Assembly: GCA_019359615.1 (NCBI GenBank)
Contig: JAHHHA010000006.1
Location: 62,001-126,000 of the forward strand
Origin: Cyanosarcina radialis HA8281-LM2
GTDB lineage: Bacteria; Cyanobacteriota; Cyanobacteriia; Cyanobacteriales; CCAP-1448
Direction of reading: 5' to 3'
Length of the DNA: 64,000 bases
The position numbers and the translations under genes were made by a program. Below the pieces are notes generated by a model, which was not told where the DNA came from, did no database searches, and saw nothing but the letters and a program-made list of their open reading frames with translations. Numbering within the stretch: position 1 is the stretch's first letter; each line of letters opens with the position of its first letter. Below are positions 11,940-19,828 of this stretch, piece after piece.

Positions 11940-12894
11940 GTAGACGTAGAAAAATAAAACCGCGATCGCCACGAATAATTAAATATCTTTTCTCTTTACC
12001 CTACTTTCCAAAACCATCATGCGTCGAGTAATTATTTCCTCTATTGGTACTAGTTTGCTCACCAATCAAATTAACCGATCGAATCTCGATGAAAAGGATT
12101 GGTATTCTCACTTGCGCGATACTGCCAATCTCGATCGAGAGGAAACGCCAGGGGATGTCAAACAAATTATTGCTGCTCTGAAACAAAGAGCCGACGAACA
12201 ACTTTCTGTGGCTAAAATTCCCCAGATTCGTCGGGCTAGTGCCGAACTAAATGGAATTTATGGGATTTATCGAGAGAATTTAACTCAGGGAAGAGAAGAT
12301 ATCCATTTTCTGATCGCTACCGATACCGCCCAAGGAAAAACTACGGCTAAAATCGTGGCCGATTTTCTCAGAAAGCAAGGATTAAATAATACTAATATTT
12401 ATGCTCCTAGCGGACTTTCTATGGCTAGTACCGAAGTTTTTTCCCTGGGAATTGATGCCTTAATTGTTTGGTTGCAGGATACAGTGCCGCCGTTGAAACG
12501 AGATGGATACAAAATTTATTTTAATTTGGTGGGCAGCTTTAAGAGTTTGCAAGGGTATCTCAATACGATCGGGATGTTTTATGCCGATGAAATTATTTAT
12601 ATATTTGAAGGAGAATCGGCGGAATTAATTACTATTCCTCGCTTGCCTATCAGGGTCGATCTTTCCGCGATCGCACCTTATAAACTGCAATTAGCTTTGT
12701 TGGATGCTGGCGCTGGACTGGGGCGAGATGAAACTGCGGGTATTCCTGAAGCGATGCTGGCAGAAGTTGACGATAAAATCACTCTTTCGACTTGGGGACA
12801 GTTAATCTGGAATCAATGTAAGGATCAGAAATGTTGAATCTTGATAAAAAACTTTACATAAGGAGCAATAACTAGCCTATCATGGCTAAAATAT

Positions 12895-13905
12895 TCAACA
12901 TCGCATAATTTTTTGCATCCAGTGTATATAGCTAATTTCTTGACACATACAAGCTTGAAGATAGCGCAGTTTATCTAGTAACTTACTTCCCCATTCTTGA
13001 GGAATTTCAACTAACTTTAGTAGCAAGTAAGCAATTAAACTAGAATAGATTTGAATGGCGATACCGTTAACATTTTTAGTGATTAATTCATCCAGCTTTA
13101 GGTGCATCTTAAGGAACTTCCATAACAATTCAATTTGCCAGCGACAACGATAAATATCAGCAATTTCTTCGTTAGTTAATCCCTCTTCTCCTGCTAGCGG
13201 CAGGTTCGTCACTAGTCGATATTCTTTTTGACTTTCTAGATCGCAGAAATTCACCACTCTGCATACTACTGAATCTGTCCCAGTTCCGACTTTAAAAAAC
13301 TCCGAATCTGGCAGAAATTCGAGTTTATAATTTTGACTTATCCTTAAAACAAAATATTGGTTATTTTGCTTCATTTGCTTGATAATTTCTAGGCTGGCAA
13401 AGCCTCTATCCATTGCTGCTATTCCCTTTTTTGGCAAAGCCTCTATTATTTCCATCCCGAAATTATAGTCGTGCTTCTTCCCAAATGAGACTAATTTATC
13501 GGCTAGACTTCCGTTAGACGAATCTAAACCACTAATTAATTTAACTTGAGAATATCCCTGCCCACATAATAATTTACTAGTTAAAGTTATGACCGTAGAA
13601 TCAATTGGGCAAATCTTCATTTCGGCCCTTTGATTTTTTCGGTTTACTTGCTCAGATAAGCATTCATATATTTTCATAAAAGGCGCTAGACTTCGCTGCT
13701 TACTCGCCTTCGAGAAAGTCGAAATATCAACTTCAATATTCTGCGAGTTCAGTCGCAAAAATAAGTCTCTCATACTGGTGAGACTTCGATCTAAAACAAA
13801 CCCTAGCCAGCACTCAACAAACAGGCGTGTATTTAAAACTGGATAATCATTTTTAGGTAACTGGGCCAGGAGAGGTTTGACAACTTTCGGAAATGAACCT
13901 ATCAT
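12895..13905 (-). CDS. IS4-family DDE transposase
   Basis: A 336-residue transposase with the full DDE triad: Asp102 in CPIDSTVI, Asp166 in AAMDRGFAS, and Glu259 within IYRCRWQIELLWKFLK. The last segment gives the IS4 signature Y-(2)-R-(3)-E-(6)-K exactly (Y252, R255, E259, K266). It is transcribed opposite to the interrupted CRISPR effector gene. No frameshift or premature stop is visible, so the enzyme is probably active. Confidence 0.93.
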   Translation of the reverse strand: MIGSFPKVVKPLLAQLPKNDYPVLNTRLFVECWLGFVLDRSLTSMRDLFLRLNSQNIEVDISTFSKASKQRSLAPFMKIYECLSEQVNRKNQRAEMKICPIDSTVITLTSKLLCGQGYSQVKLISGLDSSNGSLADKLVSFGKKHDYNFGMEIIEALPKKGIAAMDRGFASLEIIKQMKQNNQYFVLRISQNYKLEFLPDSEFFKVGTGTDSVVCRVVNFCDLESQKEYRLVTNLPLAGEEGLTNEEIADIYRCRWQIELLWKFLKMHLKLDELITKNVNGIAIQIYSSLIAYLLLKLVEIPQEWGSKLLDKLRYLQACMCQEISYIHWMQKIMRC

Positions 13906-13930
13906 AAGAGGCTAATAGAAATTTTGCTAA

Positions 13931-13968
13931 AGCTACTCAGAAGCTACCAGTTTTTGAGTGGCTTTTTT
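13931..13968 (+). terminator. Rho-independent terminator inside the IS right end
   Basis: AGCTACTCA at 13931-13939 pairs with TGAGTGGCT at 13955-13963 (nine pairs, one G-T) and is followed by a run of six T. On the plus strand it would stop read-through from the cmr operon before the detached RelE-like fragment. It lies just upstream of the transposase start. Confidence 0.7.
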
Positions 13969-14346
13969 GTCAACTTTTATTAATATTCAACACTTCTGTG
14001 TAAGGATGACTTGCTTGCCCAAGATTTACTCTCGTTTCCTGGGTTGGAATATCAGGCGGCTTTTCGGGCTGATTACGATCGCGAAAGAGAGGTGCAGCCG
14101 CGAGTGAAGTTGCAAGGAACTCTCGCTAAAGCTGCGGTTTTATTAAAGGAGTCTAAGGGGGATGTTAGCGTTCTTAAAAAAGATGGAGGGTTGCGGTACG
14201 ATAAGTATACCAATATGGGAGATATCGAGCATTTTCGGGTGACTCAAGGAGTGCGAGTTAGCTGTCGCTCTCAAGGAGGAAAATTAACTCTATATCGCTA
14301 TGGGAAGGAGGAAGATATTAATAAAAATCCTTACCCCAAGGGTTGA

Positions 14347-14495
14347 GTTTATCGATTCCTGGGAGCGATTCTCCTGCTCTGACGCTACGCGATTCTCGTT
14401 CCGAGACGCTGCGCGAACGCACTTTCGTCCGCTCTTGAGTAAAATCGAGCCGCTGGCTGAAGTCTCCCTGGCAGCAAGCAGAGGCGATCGACCTC
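14347..14495. other. Gene-free stretch between the RelE-like fragment and leader 1
   Basis: Contains the inverted pair GACGCTACGCGA / GACGCTGCGCGAAC, a GC-rich motif of the kind scattered in cyanobacterial genomes. Its last bases before the leader read in one frame as GSKQRRSTSKYYAI and a stop, resembling the cas2 C-terminus (GSSEPQAPPKYYVV). This suggests a cas2 remnant fused to leader 1. Confidence 0.5.
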
Positions 14496-14732
14496 AAAGT
14501 ATTATGCTATCTAGGTTTGAGGGGATCGGAAGCTGTGTTTTGGCTCAAAAATCGACACACCTCGGCAAATCGCTGAAACCCTATATTTTTCGTTGAGGTG
14601 TGTCGATGCCTTACTGGGTAAGGTTTTGAGGCAGGTGCTTGGCTTATTTTTCCACTACATTTATAATGTTTTTCAGAGGTGTGTCGATTTGGCGGCTGAA
14701 ACCCTTACGGGGTAAAGGCTCCTCGACGAACT
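14496..14732 (+). promoter_or_regulatory. CRISPR leader 1 with array promoter
   Basis: About 235 bases nearly identical to leaders 2 (19592-19828) and 3 (29575-29811). Promoter elements are TTGGCT at 14639-14644, a 17-base spacer and TATAAT at 14662-14667, conserved in all three. The 12-mer GAGGTGTGTCGA occurs at 14595-14606 and 14676-14687, with its inverted copy at 14552-14563, giving a long hairpin upstream of the promoter. The leader sits at the 5' end of array 1, so the array is transcribed on the plus strand. Confidence 0.85.
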
Positions 14733-15585
14733 CCCTACCGATTGGGTTAAATCGGATTAGTTGGAAACATAGGGGGAAAATCATTCCACCAAAGATAAAT
14801 GTATGCCCTACCGATTGGGTTAAATCGGATTAGTTGGAAACTATGCCTTTGTTTTTAAGGCATAACCAGATTACAGCCCTACCGATTGGGTTAAATCGGA
14901 TTAGTTGGAAACAGTCATATGGATGTCTCCAAGAAGCCAATAGCTTCACCCTACCGATTGGGTTAAATCGGATTAGTTGGAAACAAAATTGTTGCTGCAA
15001 ATCCAATCATCAACATAAAATGTGCAACCCTACCGATTGGGTTAAATCGGATTAGTTGGAAACTCAGGGCAACCCTATGCCCTATGTACACGTCATTGCT
15101 GCCCTACCGATTGGGTTAAATCGGATTAGTTGGAAACAATCGGGCAGGAGGTACAGTCCAACCGCAATCATCAACCCTACCGATTGGGTTAAATCGGATT
15201 AGTTGGAAACGCCTGCTCCTGCTTCCAGGAGGCTTTCAAAAAATTGTGCCCTACCGATTGGGTTAAATCGGATTAGTTGGAAACAAATTTTCCAAAAGAG
15301 TTTTGGTTCATTCGATTCTTTTGTCCCTACCGATTGGGTTAAATCGGATTAGTTGGAAACTTTCCTGTGGCGAGCAACACAGCCAAAGGGCCGGTTACTA
15401 ACCCTACCGATTGGGTTAAATCGGATTAGTTGGAAACGTTCGACAATTTGCCCGAGGTGGGATCTGACAACAGCCCCTACCGATTGGGTTAAATCGGATT
15501 AGTTGGAAACATGACCTGCTAAATCGGTCTTGAGCAACTTGTACATCAACCCTACCGATCGAATTAAATTGGTAGGGTTAAAAAC
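14733..15585 (+). CRISPR. CRISPR array 1: 12 repeats, 11 spacers
   Basis: Thirty-six-base repeats begin at 14733, 14806, 14877, 14949, 15028, 15102, 15175, 15249, 15325, 15402 and 15475. A degenerate terminal repeat lies at 15550-15585. The repeat starts CCCTACCGATTGGG and ends TTAGTTGGAAAC; CCGATT and AATCGG can form a 6-bp stem with a 6-base loop. The GAAAC end is common in type III and I repeats. Spacers are 35-43 bases and all differ. Decay of the last repeat and the leader position fix the orientation as plus. It lies directly downstream of the Cmr operon. Confidence 0.98.
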
Positions 15586-15738
15586 TTCTAAATTCCCTCG
15601 TCCATAAGATCTCGATCGCCAGAAAATTTAGCTTTAACTACACCCAAAAATAGAGAGATAATTTCACTAAAAATATGACTAAGACAAACGAGACTATGGC
15701 ATTATTAATGACATCAGAAAAATTCTCAATAAGTAGTA

Positions 15739-16083
15739 ATGGCTAAGTTATCGAATGAGGCGATCGCCAAGATTTTCTATTTCCAGCAGCAGTTATTAGA
15801 AAAGCTTGATGAAGCGACAGCAACTAACTTTCAACTGTTAGAGCAGTATGGAGAGACAGCGGAAACTCTACCAGAATTAGACGAACTCCAAAGGATTGTC
15901 GAACGAGCAAATTCTTATTACACTCGATTTTATGTAACTTTACGCCAGCTTTATGAAGCTCAACCTACGGCTAGGCGCGATAGCTTAGAATTACTGGTTA
16001 AATATATGGATGAAGCGGAAGTGACGATCGCAGCAATTCAAGCCAGCCTGCAAGAAATTAAGAGGAATTGGAATTTGCCATGA
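15739..16083 (+). CDS. Small helical protein of the TM-CARF operon
   Basis: A 114-residue hydrophilic protein predicted to be almost fully alpha-helical (AKIFYFQQQLLEKLDEATAT, then ELQRIVERANSYYTRFYVTL). There is no signal peptide, membrane segment or Cys. I recognise no family. It is the first of three tightly coupled genes: its TGA overlaps the ATG of the next gene (ATGA at 16080-16083), and the third gene encodes a membrane CARF protein. The ATG at 15739 follows a short leader 150 bases after array 1. Context suggests a CRISPR-linked helper or scaffold, but no function can be assigned. Confidence 0.75.
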   Translation: MAKLSNEAIAKIFYFQQQLLEKLDEATATNFQLLEQYGETAETLPELDELQRIVERANSYYTRFYVTLRQLYEAQPTARRDSLELLVKYMDEAEVTIAAIQASLQEIKRNWNLP

Positions 16084-16307
16084 GTAACGAACGGAGAATA
16101 CCCGACGCACCAACCAGAGCGCGTTCGGTCGCTAAATTACAGGAATTGGTAGCCCGAATGGATAGTCACATCGCGGACTTAGATCGACTAAACGCCCAAT
16201 TAGCCGCCGAAAATGAAAACACTGGGCGCGGAGCTTACCTCAAAAGAAGGGAACAGCGTTTAGCATCACAAGAGCCAACTGCCCAAATCGATAATTCGCG
16301 CTCTTGA
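16080..16307 (+). CDS. Small basic/helical protein of the TM-CARF operon
   Basis: A 75-residue protein read from the ATG at 16080 (MSNERRIPDAPTRARS), which overlaps the preceding stop by the ATGA arrangement; this decides the start over an upstream TTG. It has a basic N-terminus, a central helix LQELVARMDSHIADLDRLNA with heptad-like spacing, and a charged tail. It is unrecognised. The stop at 16305-16307 lies five bases before the chosen ATG of the TM-CARF gene. The three genes are therefore almost certainly one translationally coupled unit. Confidence 0.7.
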   Translation: MSNERRIPDAPTRARSVAKLQELVARMDSHIADLDRLNAQLAAENENTGRGAYLKRREQRLASQEPTAQIDNSRS

Positions 16308-16312
16308 CGAAA

Positions 16313-17146
16313 ATGAAACGAAATTCACTTGTCGAGTTAATTACCGATCCGACCAAAAACTTTCTCGCTTCCTTTGCGATCGGAACGCTGGTATTTACCA
16401 TCGTCTCTGATGGTGTCTCTTCTCTGTTCTGGGAAACTTTTGGAGATTGGTTGCAAGCCCAATTTGGCTTTGCCGATAAAGCGGCTCTTCGCTTAACCAT
16501 CGTCCCCATTCTGATATCGGTACTGTTAATTTTCATCTATGCCACGCCCTTTGCTAGGTGGCTGAGAAATCGGGTGGTGAAGTTTTTTGGCGACCCAGTT
16601 ACCGAACCGACCGTCGAACCTCTAACCGCTACCTTCCCAGGACTGATTGCCTTCATGAGTCCTAAAACAGATTCCCCTGCCGAAATAGCAATTTCACATC
16701 ACTGGAATGGCGGTCAACTACCTCATCTCGAACATTGCTGGCTGATTTGTACGGAAAAGTCTTTGCCCTTCGCCCAAAAATTAGAACAAGAAATGAGCGA
16801 TCGAGGTCTTACCCAAAAAGTAAAATTTTACTATGGTAACTATGAATTAGACGATCTAGAACATCCAGGGCAAAAAGTTAGCTTGCTAATTCCAGAAGCT
16901 CTAGTTAACGACCCGATCTATATTCAAAAGCTAGTGAACAGTATTTATGCTGACGTTCAAAAGCAAGGGTTAAACGAAGAGCAGGCGATCGCTGATTTTA
17001 CGGGTGGCAACAAACCGATGACGGTAGGCGCGATCTTAGCAGCTTGCAGCCATCCTTCGCGGCGCTTGCAATATATCAGCCAGATCGATCCTTGTCACCT
17101 GATGGAAGTGAAAATTTCCTACAAGCTTCAGCCGATTAAAAAATGA
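16313..17146 (+). CDS. Membrane-anchored CARF protein (TM-CARF, Cam1-like architecture)
   Basis: A 277-residue protein from the ATG at 16313; a TTG at 16304 would add three residues. Two hydrophobic segments at about residues 17-41 and 59-82 should anchor it in the membrane. The rest forms a Rossmann-like CARF domain: LEHCWLICTEKSLPFAQKLE near 135-155 and ADFTGGNKPMTVGAILAAC near 226-244, the latter being the DxTGGxKxM signature of CARF ligand sites. No nuclease domain is attached. It should bind cyclic oligoadenylate from the Cmr complex and act at the membrane, as proposed for Cam1 and other TM-CARF proteins. Two small proteins are encoded upstream in the same operon. Confidence 0.8.
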   Translation: MKRNSLVELITDPTKNFLASFAIGTLVFTIVSDGVSSLFWETFGDWLQAQFGFADKAALRLTIVPILISVLLIFIYATPFARWLRNRVVKFFGDPVTEPTVEPLTATFPGLIAFMSPKTDSPAEIAISHHWNGGQLPHLEHCWLICTEKSLPFAQKLEQEMSDRGLTQKVKFYYGNYELDDLEHPGQKVSLLIPEALVNDPIYIQKLVNSIYADVQKQGLNEEQAIADFTGGNKPMTVGAILAACSHPSRRLQYISQIDPCHLMEVKISYKLQPIKK

Positions 17147-17163
17147 GCCAACACCTCAATCTT

Positions 17164-17220
17164 GCCCTCACCCCGCCTCCGGCTCCCCTCTCCCACGGGA
17201 GAGGGGTTGGGGGTGAGGGC
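17164..17220. repeat. REP-like palindromic repeat, copy 1
   Basis: A GC-rich palindrome of the form CCCTCACCCC...GGGGGTGAGGGC, with an inner CCCCTCTCCC/GGGAGAGGGG hairpin. Related copies lie at 18208-18305, 30869-30931 and 45729-45793. It sits between two convergent operons and could also stop transcription. Confidence 0.85.
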
Positions 17221-17315
17221 TGGATTCATGGTTTTAAAAACCGGATTTTGTATTATGTATGCACAGTAGGCTACAACGAGAGGGTTGAGGGCAAAGCAGC
17301 CGATCGAAGATCGAA

Positions 17316-17825
17316 TTAAGATGGCTTTGGAGCGGTAGAATTTCCAGCAGCTTCGTATCTTTGACGAGCGCCAGCGATTTCCTCGTCGCATTGCTGCAAC
17401 AGACTGTTGAATCGCCCCACGATCGTCTTGAGGTCAAAATCTCGCTCTTTTTCTTTTTCTGCGATCTTTTGAGCGATCGCCTGCTGTTGTCGTGCTTGAA
17501 CTTGATGTTCCGGGACGAAAGCGTTCGCCGCTGGTGGATGTTGTTGAATGTCTTGCACTTCTCGATCGCACTGCATCATCCGGGCTTGAGCTATGTCGTG
17601 TCGCTGTTGTTGCAACTCAGAGCGGCGCTGCTGGTAATAGGCAATGGCGGTGGCTGCTTCCACCATGGCTCGATTCTGGAGAACGCTGTCAGGATTATTC
17701 TCCGCGATCCATTTGAGCAATTCGTCTATTTGCTGTTCTCGCAACTCCCGTTCGTCAGTTAGTTGAAAGGAGAAAATATGTTCTCGATCGAATTCAAAGC
17801 GATCTTTATCTTTGCTCTTGTTCAT
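17316..17825 (-). CDS. Coiled-coil protein, last gene of the inter-array membrane cassette
   Basis: A 169-residue soluble protein, strongly charged and rich in Gln, Glu and Arg. Helices such as AIAYYQQRRSELQQQRHDIAQ and QARQQQAIAQKIAEKEKERD indicate a long coiled coil over about residues 55-150. It has no membrane segment or known catalytic motif. Its first 20 bases overlap the 3' end of the upstream 109-residue membrane protein, so the two are translationally coupled. It is the fourth gene of a minus-strand cassette between arrays 1 and 2 and converges on the TM-CARF operon. Function unknown; it may be a cytoplasmic adaptor for the membrane partners. Confidence 0.7.
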   Translation of the reverse strand: MNKSKDKDRFEFDREHIFSFQLTDERELREQQIDELLKWIAENNPDSVLQNRAMVEAATAIAYYQQRRSELQQQRHDIAQARMMQCDREVQDIQQHPPAANAFVPEHQVQARQQQAIAQKIAEKEKERDFDLKTIVGRFNSLLQQCDEEIAGARQRYEAAGNSTAPKPS

Positions 17826-18135
17826 AGATTTCTGCTAGTTCGTCAAGTTTGTTAGGTAAGTCAACTCGATCGGCTTGGAAATTTGCCATTGCCCAGAGGA
17901 GAAAGACTGGAAAAAAAGCGCCGATCGTTGCCATCAGTAATCCCCCTGGCAGCAACAGAAAAAAAGCTACCCCCGCCTCGATTACGCTCAGTCCTCCAGC
18001 CAAAATTAGTGCCGAAGTATCTGGTTCTCCCTCGGATTGACCTTCGACTTGCGCCAGTAAAGCCAACTGGGACTGCAAGTGTCGAGATTTGGCATCATAT
18101 TTATCCTCATCGGTAAAATGTTCTCGATTCATCAA
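17806..18135 (-). CDS. Small two-helix membrane protein of the inter-array cassette
   Basis: A 109-residue protein with a soluble charged N-terminus (residues 1-40), two hydrophobic segments at about 42-66 and 68-92 (LSVIEAGVAFFLLLPGGLLM, TIGAFFPVFLLWAMANF), and an acidic C-terminal helix. It should be an integral membrane protein with both ends on one side. I recognise no family. It overlaps the coiled-coil gene downstream by 20 bases. A REP-like repeat separates it from the next upstream gene of the cassette. Confidence 0.7.
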   Translation of the reverse strand: MMNREHFTDEDKYDAKSRHLQSQLALLAQVEGQSEGEPDTSALILAGGLSVIEAGVAFFLLLPGGLLMATIGAFFPVFLLWAMANFQADRVDLPNKLDELAEIYEQEQR

Positions 18136-18207
18136 AACCTCCTGGTGGTTGTTGGTTGCGATCGCTTGATTCGATCGCAGTTCTGGTGTTGGATGAGGTA
18201 CATCTCG

Positions 18208-18305
18208 ACCTCACCCCCGGCCCCTCTCCTGCAAGGAGAGGGGAGACAAGATAGGGGCTTACTCCCCTTCTCCCAAGCTTGGGAGAAGGGGCTGGGGGAT
18301 GAGGG
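18208..18305. repeat. REP-like palindromic repeats, copy 2 (double)
   Basis: Two adjacent hairpins of the CCCCTCTCC...GGAGAGGGG type and CCCCTTCTCCC...GGGAGAAGGGG, framed by CCTCACCCCC and GGGGGATGAGGG. They lie within the minus-strand cassette between the 140- and 109-residue protein genes and could weaken transcription of the last two genes. Confidence 0.8.
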
Positions 18306-18327
18306 CAAGCCACGTCTAGCAAGCTTT

Positions 18328-18750
18328 TTACGATCGATGCTCTTGGGCGATCGCCTGACGGGCCTGTTTAACGCTCTGCTTCAACTTGCTTTTCAATAAC
18401 ACTTTGGTAGCGTTATCGTGGGCGAAGAAACTGGCCGCCGCCCCTCCCAAGATCCCCGCCGAAAAAGCTAGCGGTCCTCGGCCAGCTTGGGAAGCTAGCA
18501 TTTGGGGAGCGATGCTAAACGTCAGCGCCCCAGCGCAAGTAACAACCATCTTTAACCTCTGTTCTCGATCAGCGGGCAATCGACGCGATCGCTTGGCGTT
18601 AAATGCCGTCAGCCGCTCTCTAGCTAATGTTTGTTTGCCATGTTTTTCAACGGCGGCCATGATGTAGGCAAGTACATCGGGGGGGAGTTGGCGGAGAATT
18701 TTCGGATCTATCTGCAACCAGCGATCGATCCGTTCTTGGTTGTCTGGCAT
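18328..18750 (-). CDS. Membrane protein of the inter-array cassette
   Basis: A 140-residue protein. Residues 1-70 are soluble and basic (MPDNQERIDRWLQIDPKILR, LPPDVLAYIMAAVEKHGKQT). Two weakly hydrophobic glycine/alanine-rich segments at about 70-86 and 93-110 (VVTCAGALTFSIAPQ, PLAFSAGILGGAAASFF) may cross the membrane, and a basic C-terminal helix follows. No family is recognised. It starts 25 bases after the stop of the vWA-like gene, consistent with an operon. Confidence 0.65.
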   Translation of the reverse strand: MPDNQERIDRWLQIDPKILRQLPPDVLAYIMAAVEKHGKQTLARERLTAFNAKRSRRLPADREQRLKMVVTCAGALTFSIAPQMLASQAGRGPLAFSAGILGGAAASFFAHDNATKVLLKSKLKQSVKQARQAIAQEHRS

Positions 18751-18775
18751 GAGGTTTTGCTCCTGAAGCTAAATT

Positions 18776-19432
18776 TTATTTTCTGGGGGCGGCATACGCA
18801 GCATTTTGACAAGCTACTCCCGACTCGTAGGCACACACTCGGACGTTTTTGTTATCCTTCAATGTTTGCTTGAGTTTGGCTTGCCAACTGGCATCGGCTC
18901 CAATGAAAATCAGGGAATAGTTGGGAGAATTTAATTCATCAGCAGCTTGTTTCAATTCCTTGAGAAATGCCGCTTCATTGAAAGCTTTATCGGCAGTTGG
19001 CTCTAGGGAATTAAACAGAAAGGTGGCGCGGATTTGGCGGTAGTTTTTGAGATTTTGAGTCTCTATTTTGAGGTTTTGGAGCGCCTTGATAATATCCGTC
19101 CCGCGTTGTTTGCCGACTTGTGATGGTGGTGCGATCGCTAGTTGGCATTCTTTGTGTCTAGCGGCGTTTTCTTGAGCGGCAAACTCTTGTGAATTAGTCA
19201 CGTATGTCAGATCGGCAAATTTACCATCCAGCAAGTAATCGCCGTCGATTAAATGAGTCAGTCGATCTCGACAAATTTCGGCGATCGCCGAAGCGTTTTT
19301 TTGGTTGCTATCGGATACATCAATGTATAAGGCACTGAGGATCTTCGGGGTGAAAACTTGTCCGACCACCGGAACCACAGCTACTCCCATCAGAACCGCT
19401 ATAAATACTGCATTTTGCCAACTTATTTTCAT
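18776..19432 (-). CDS. Exported or membrane-anchored vWA-like protein, first gene of the inter-array cassette
   Basis: A 218-residue protein read from the ATG at 19432, preceded by GAGGA eight bases upstream (the in-frame ATG at 19438 has no such site). A signal or anchor helix covers residues 4-26. The rest resembles a von Willebrand A fold: LYIDVSDSN gives the MIDAS DxSxS motif at about residues 38-42, GTDIIKAL supplies the MIDAS Thr near 133, and SLIFIGADASW is the later strand. Such domains bind Mg2+ and protein partners. It leads a minus-strand four-gene set with two small membrane proteins and a coiled-coil protein, wholly contained between two CRISPR arrays. Link to CRISPR immunity is inferred from position only. 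Confidence 0.7.
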   Translation of the reverse strand: MKISWQNAVFIAVLMGVAVVPVVGQVFTPKILSALYIDVSDSNQKNASAIAEICRDRLTHLIDGDYLLDGKFADLTYVTNSQEFAAQENAARHKECQLAIAPPSQVGKQRGTDIIKALQNLKIETQNLKNYRQIRATFLFNSLEPTADKAFNEAAFLKELKQAADELNSPNYSLIFIGADASWQAKLKQTLKDNKNVRVCAYESGVACQNAAYAAPRK

Positions 19433-19591
19433 CAGCAATTCCTCTTTTTTTATGTCGCGATATTGTTAAATTACTTCTGAGTTGGAAGAGGGGGTTGCCG
19501 CTCGGTAGACTTTTTAGCAATGGTAAAAAAATTGTCAAGTAGATTATTTTATGGTGGTAAAATTGAGCGATCGCATTGAATCGCGCACCCT

Positions 19592-19828
19592 AAAGTGTTA
19601 TCCTGTCTGGGTTTGAGGGGATGAGAAGCTGTGTTTTCGCTCAAAAATCGACACACCTCGGCAAATCGCTGAAACCCTATGTTTTTCGTTGAGGTGTGTC
19701 GATGCCTTACTGGGTAAGGATTTGAGGTAGGTGCTTGGCTTTTTTTTCCACTACATTTATAATGTTTTTCAGAGGTGTGTCGATTTGGCGGCTGAAACCC
19801 TTACGGGGTAAAGGCTCCTCGACGAACT
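19592..19828 (+). promoter_or_regulatory. CRISPR leader 2 with array promoter
   Basis: Nearly identical to leaders 1 and 3. Promoter TTGGCT at 19735-19740, spacer of 17, TATAAT at 19758-19763. The inverted and direct copies of GAGGTGTGTCGA are kept. Its first bases (AAAGTGTTATCCTGTCTGG) align with the 3' end of cas2 at 29575-29593 but the stop codon is lost, so this leader probably carries a short cas2 remnant. Confidence 0.85.

Larger units (their letters stand above)
12826..13998. mobile_element. IS4-family insertion sequence, complete, 1173 bp
   Basis: Both ends are visible. The left end reads CAGAAATGTTGAAT and the right end is its inverted complement with one mismatch (CAGAAGTGTTGAAT). 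The element is flanked by a perfect 9-base target duplication TGTAAGGAT at 12817-12825 and 13999-14007. It encodes one transposase on the minus strand. Perfect duplications and an intact transposase frame indicate a recent insertion. The same ends are not seen elsewhere in the window. Confidence 0.95.
12019..14346 (+). pseudogene. CARF-RelE-like CRISPR effector gene interrupted by an IS element
   Basis: Residues 1-269 (12019-12825) form a CARF-type domain: the start RRVIISSIGTSLLTNQ is the APE2256/Csm6-like signature, and HFLIATDTAQGKTTAKI and YKIYFNLVGSFKSLQGYL follow. An IS4-family element sits at 12826-13998. Joining the sequences across the 9-base target duplication restores the frame exactly (NQCKD/DLLAQDLL) and yields 381 codons. 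The distal part ends with GDIEHFRVTQGVRVSCRSQG and LTLYRYGKEEDINKNP, which resembles the RelE mRNA-interferase fold. An intact version would be a cyclic-oligoadenylate-activated CARF-RelE ribonuclease. As it stands, the 5' part is translated to a stop 12 bases into the IS and the toxin-like part is detached. Confidence 0.85.

Noticed and set aside
17164-17220. CRISPR-like or attachment-site role for the GGGGTGAGGG palindromes
   Set aside because: Copies are scattered, vary in length and lie between unrelated genes; they look like ordinary REP-type repeats.
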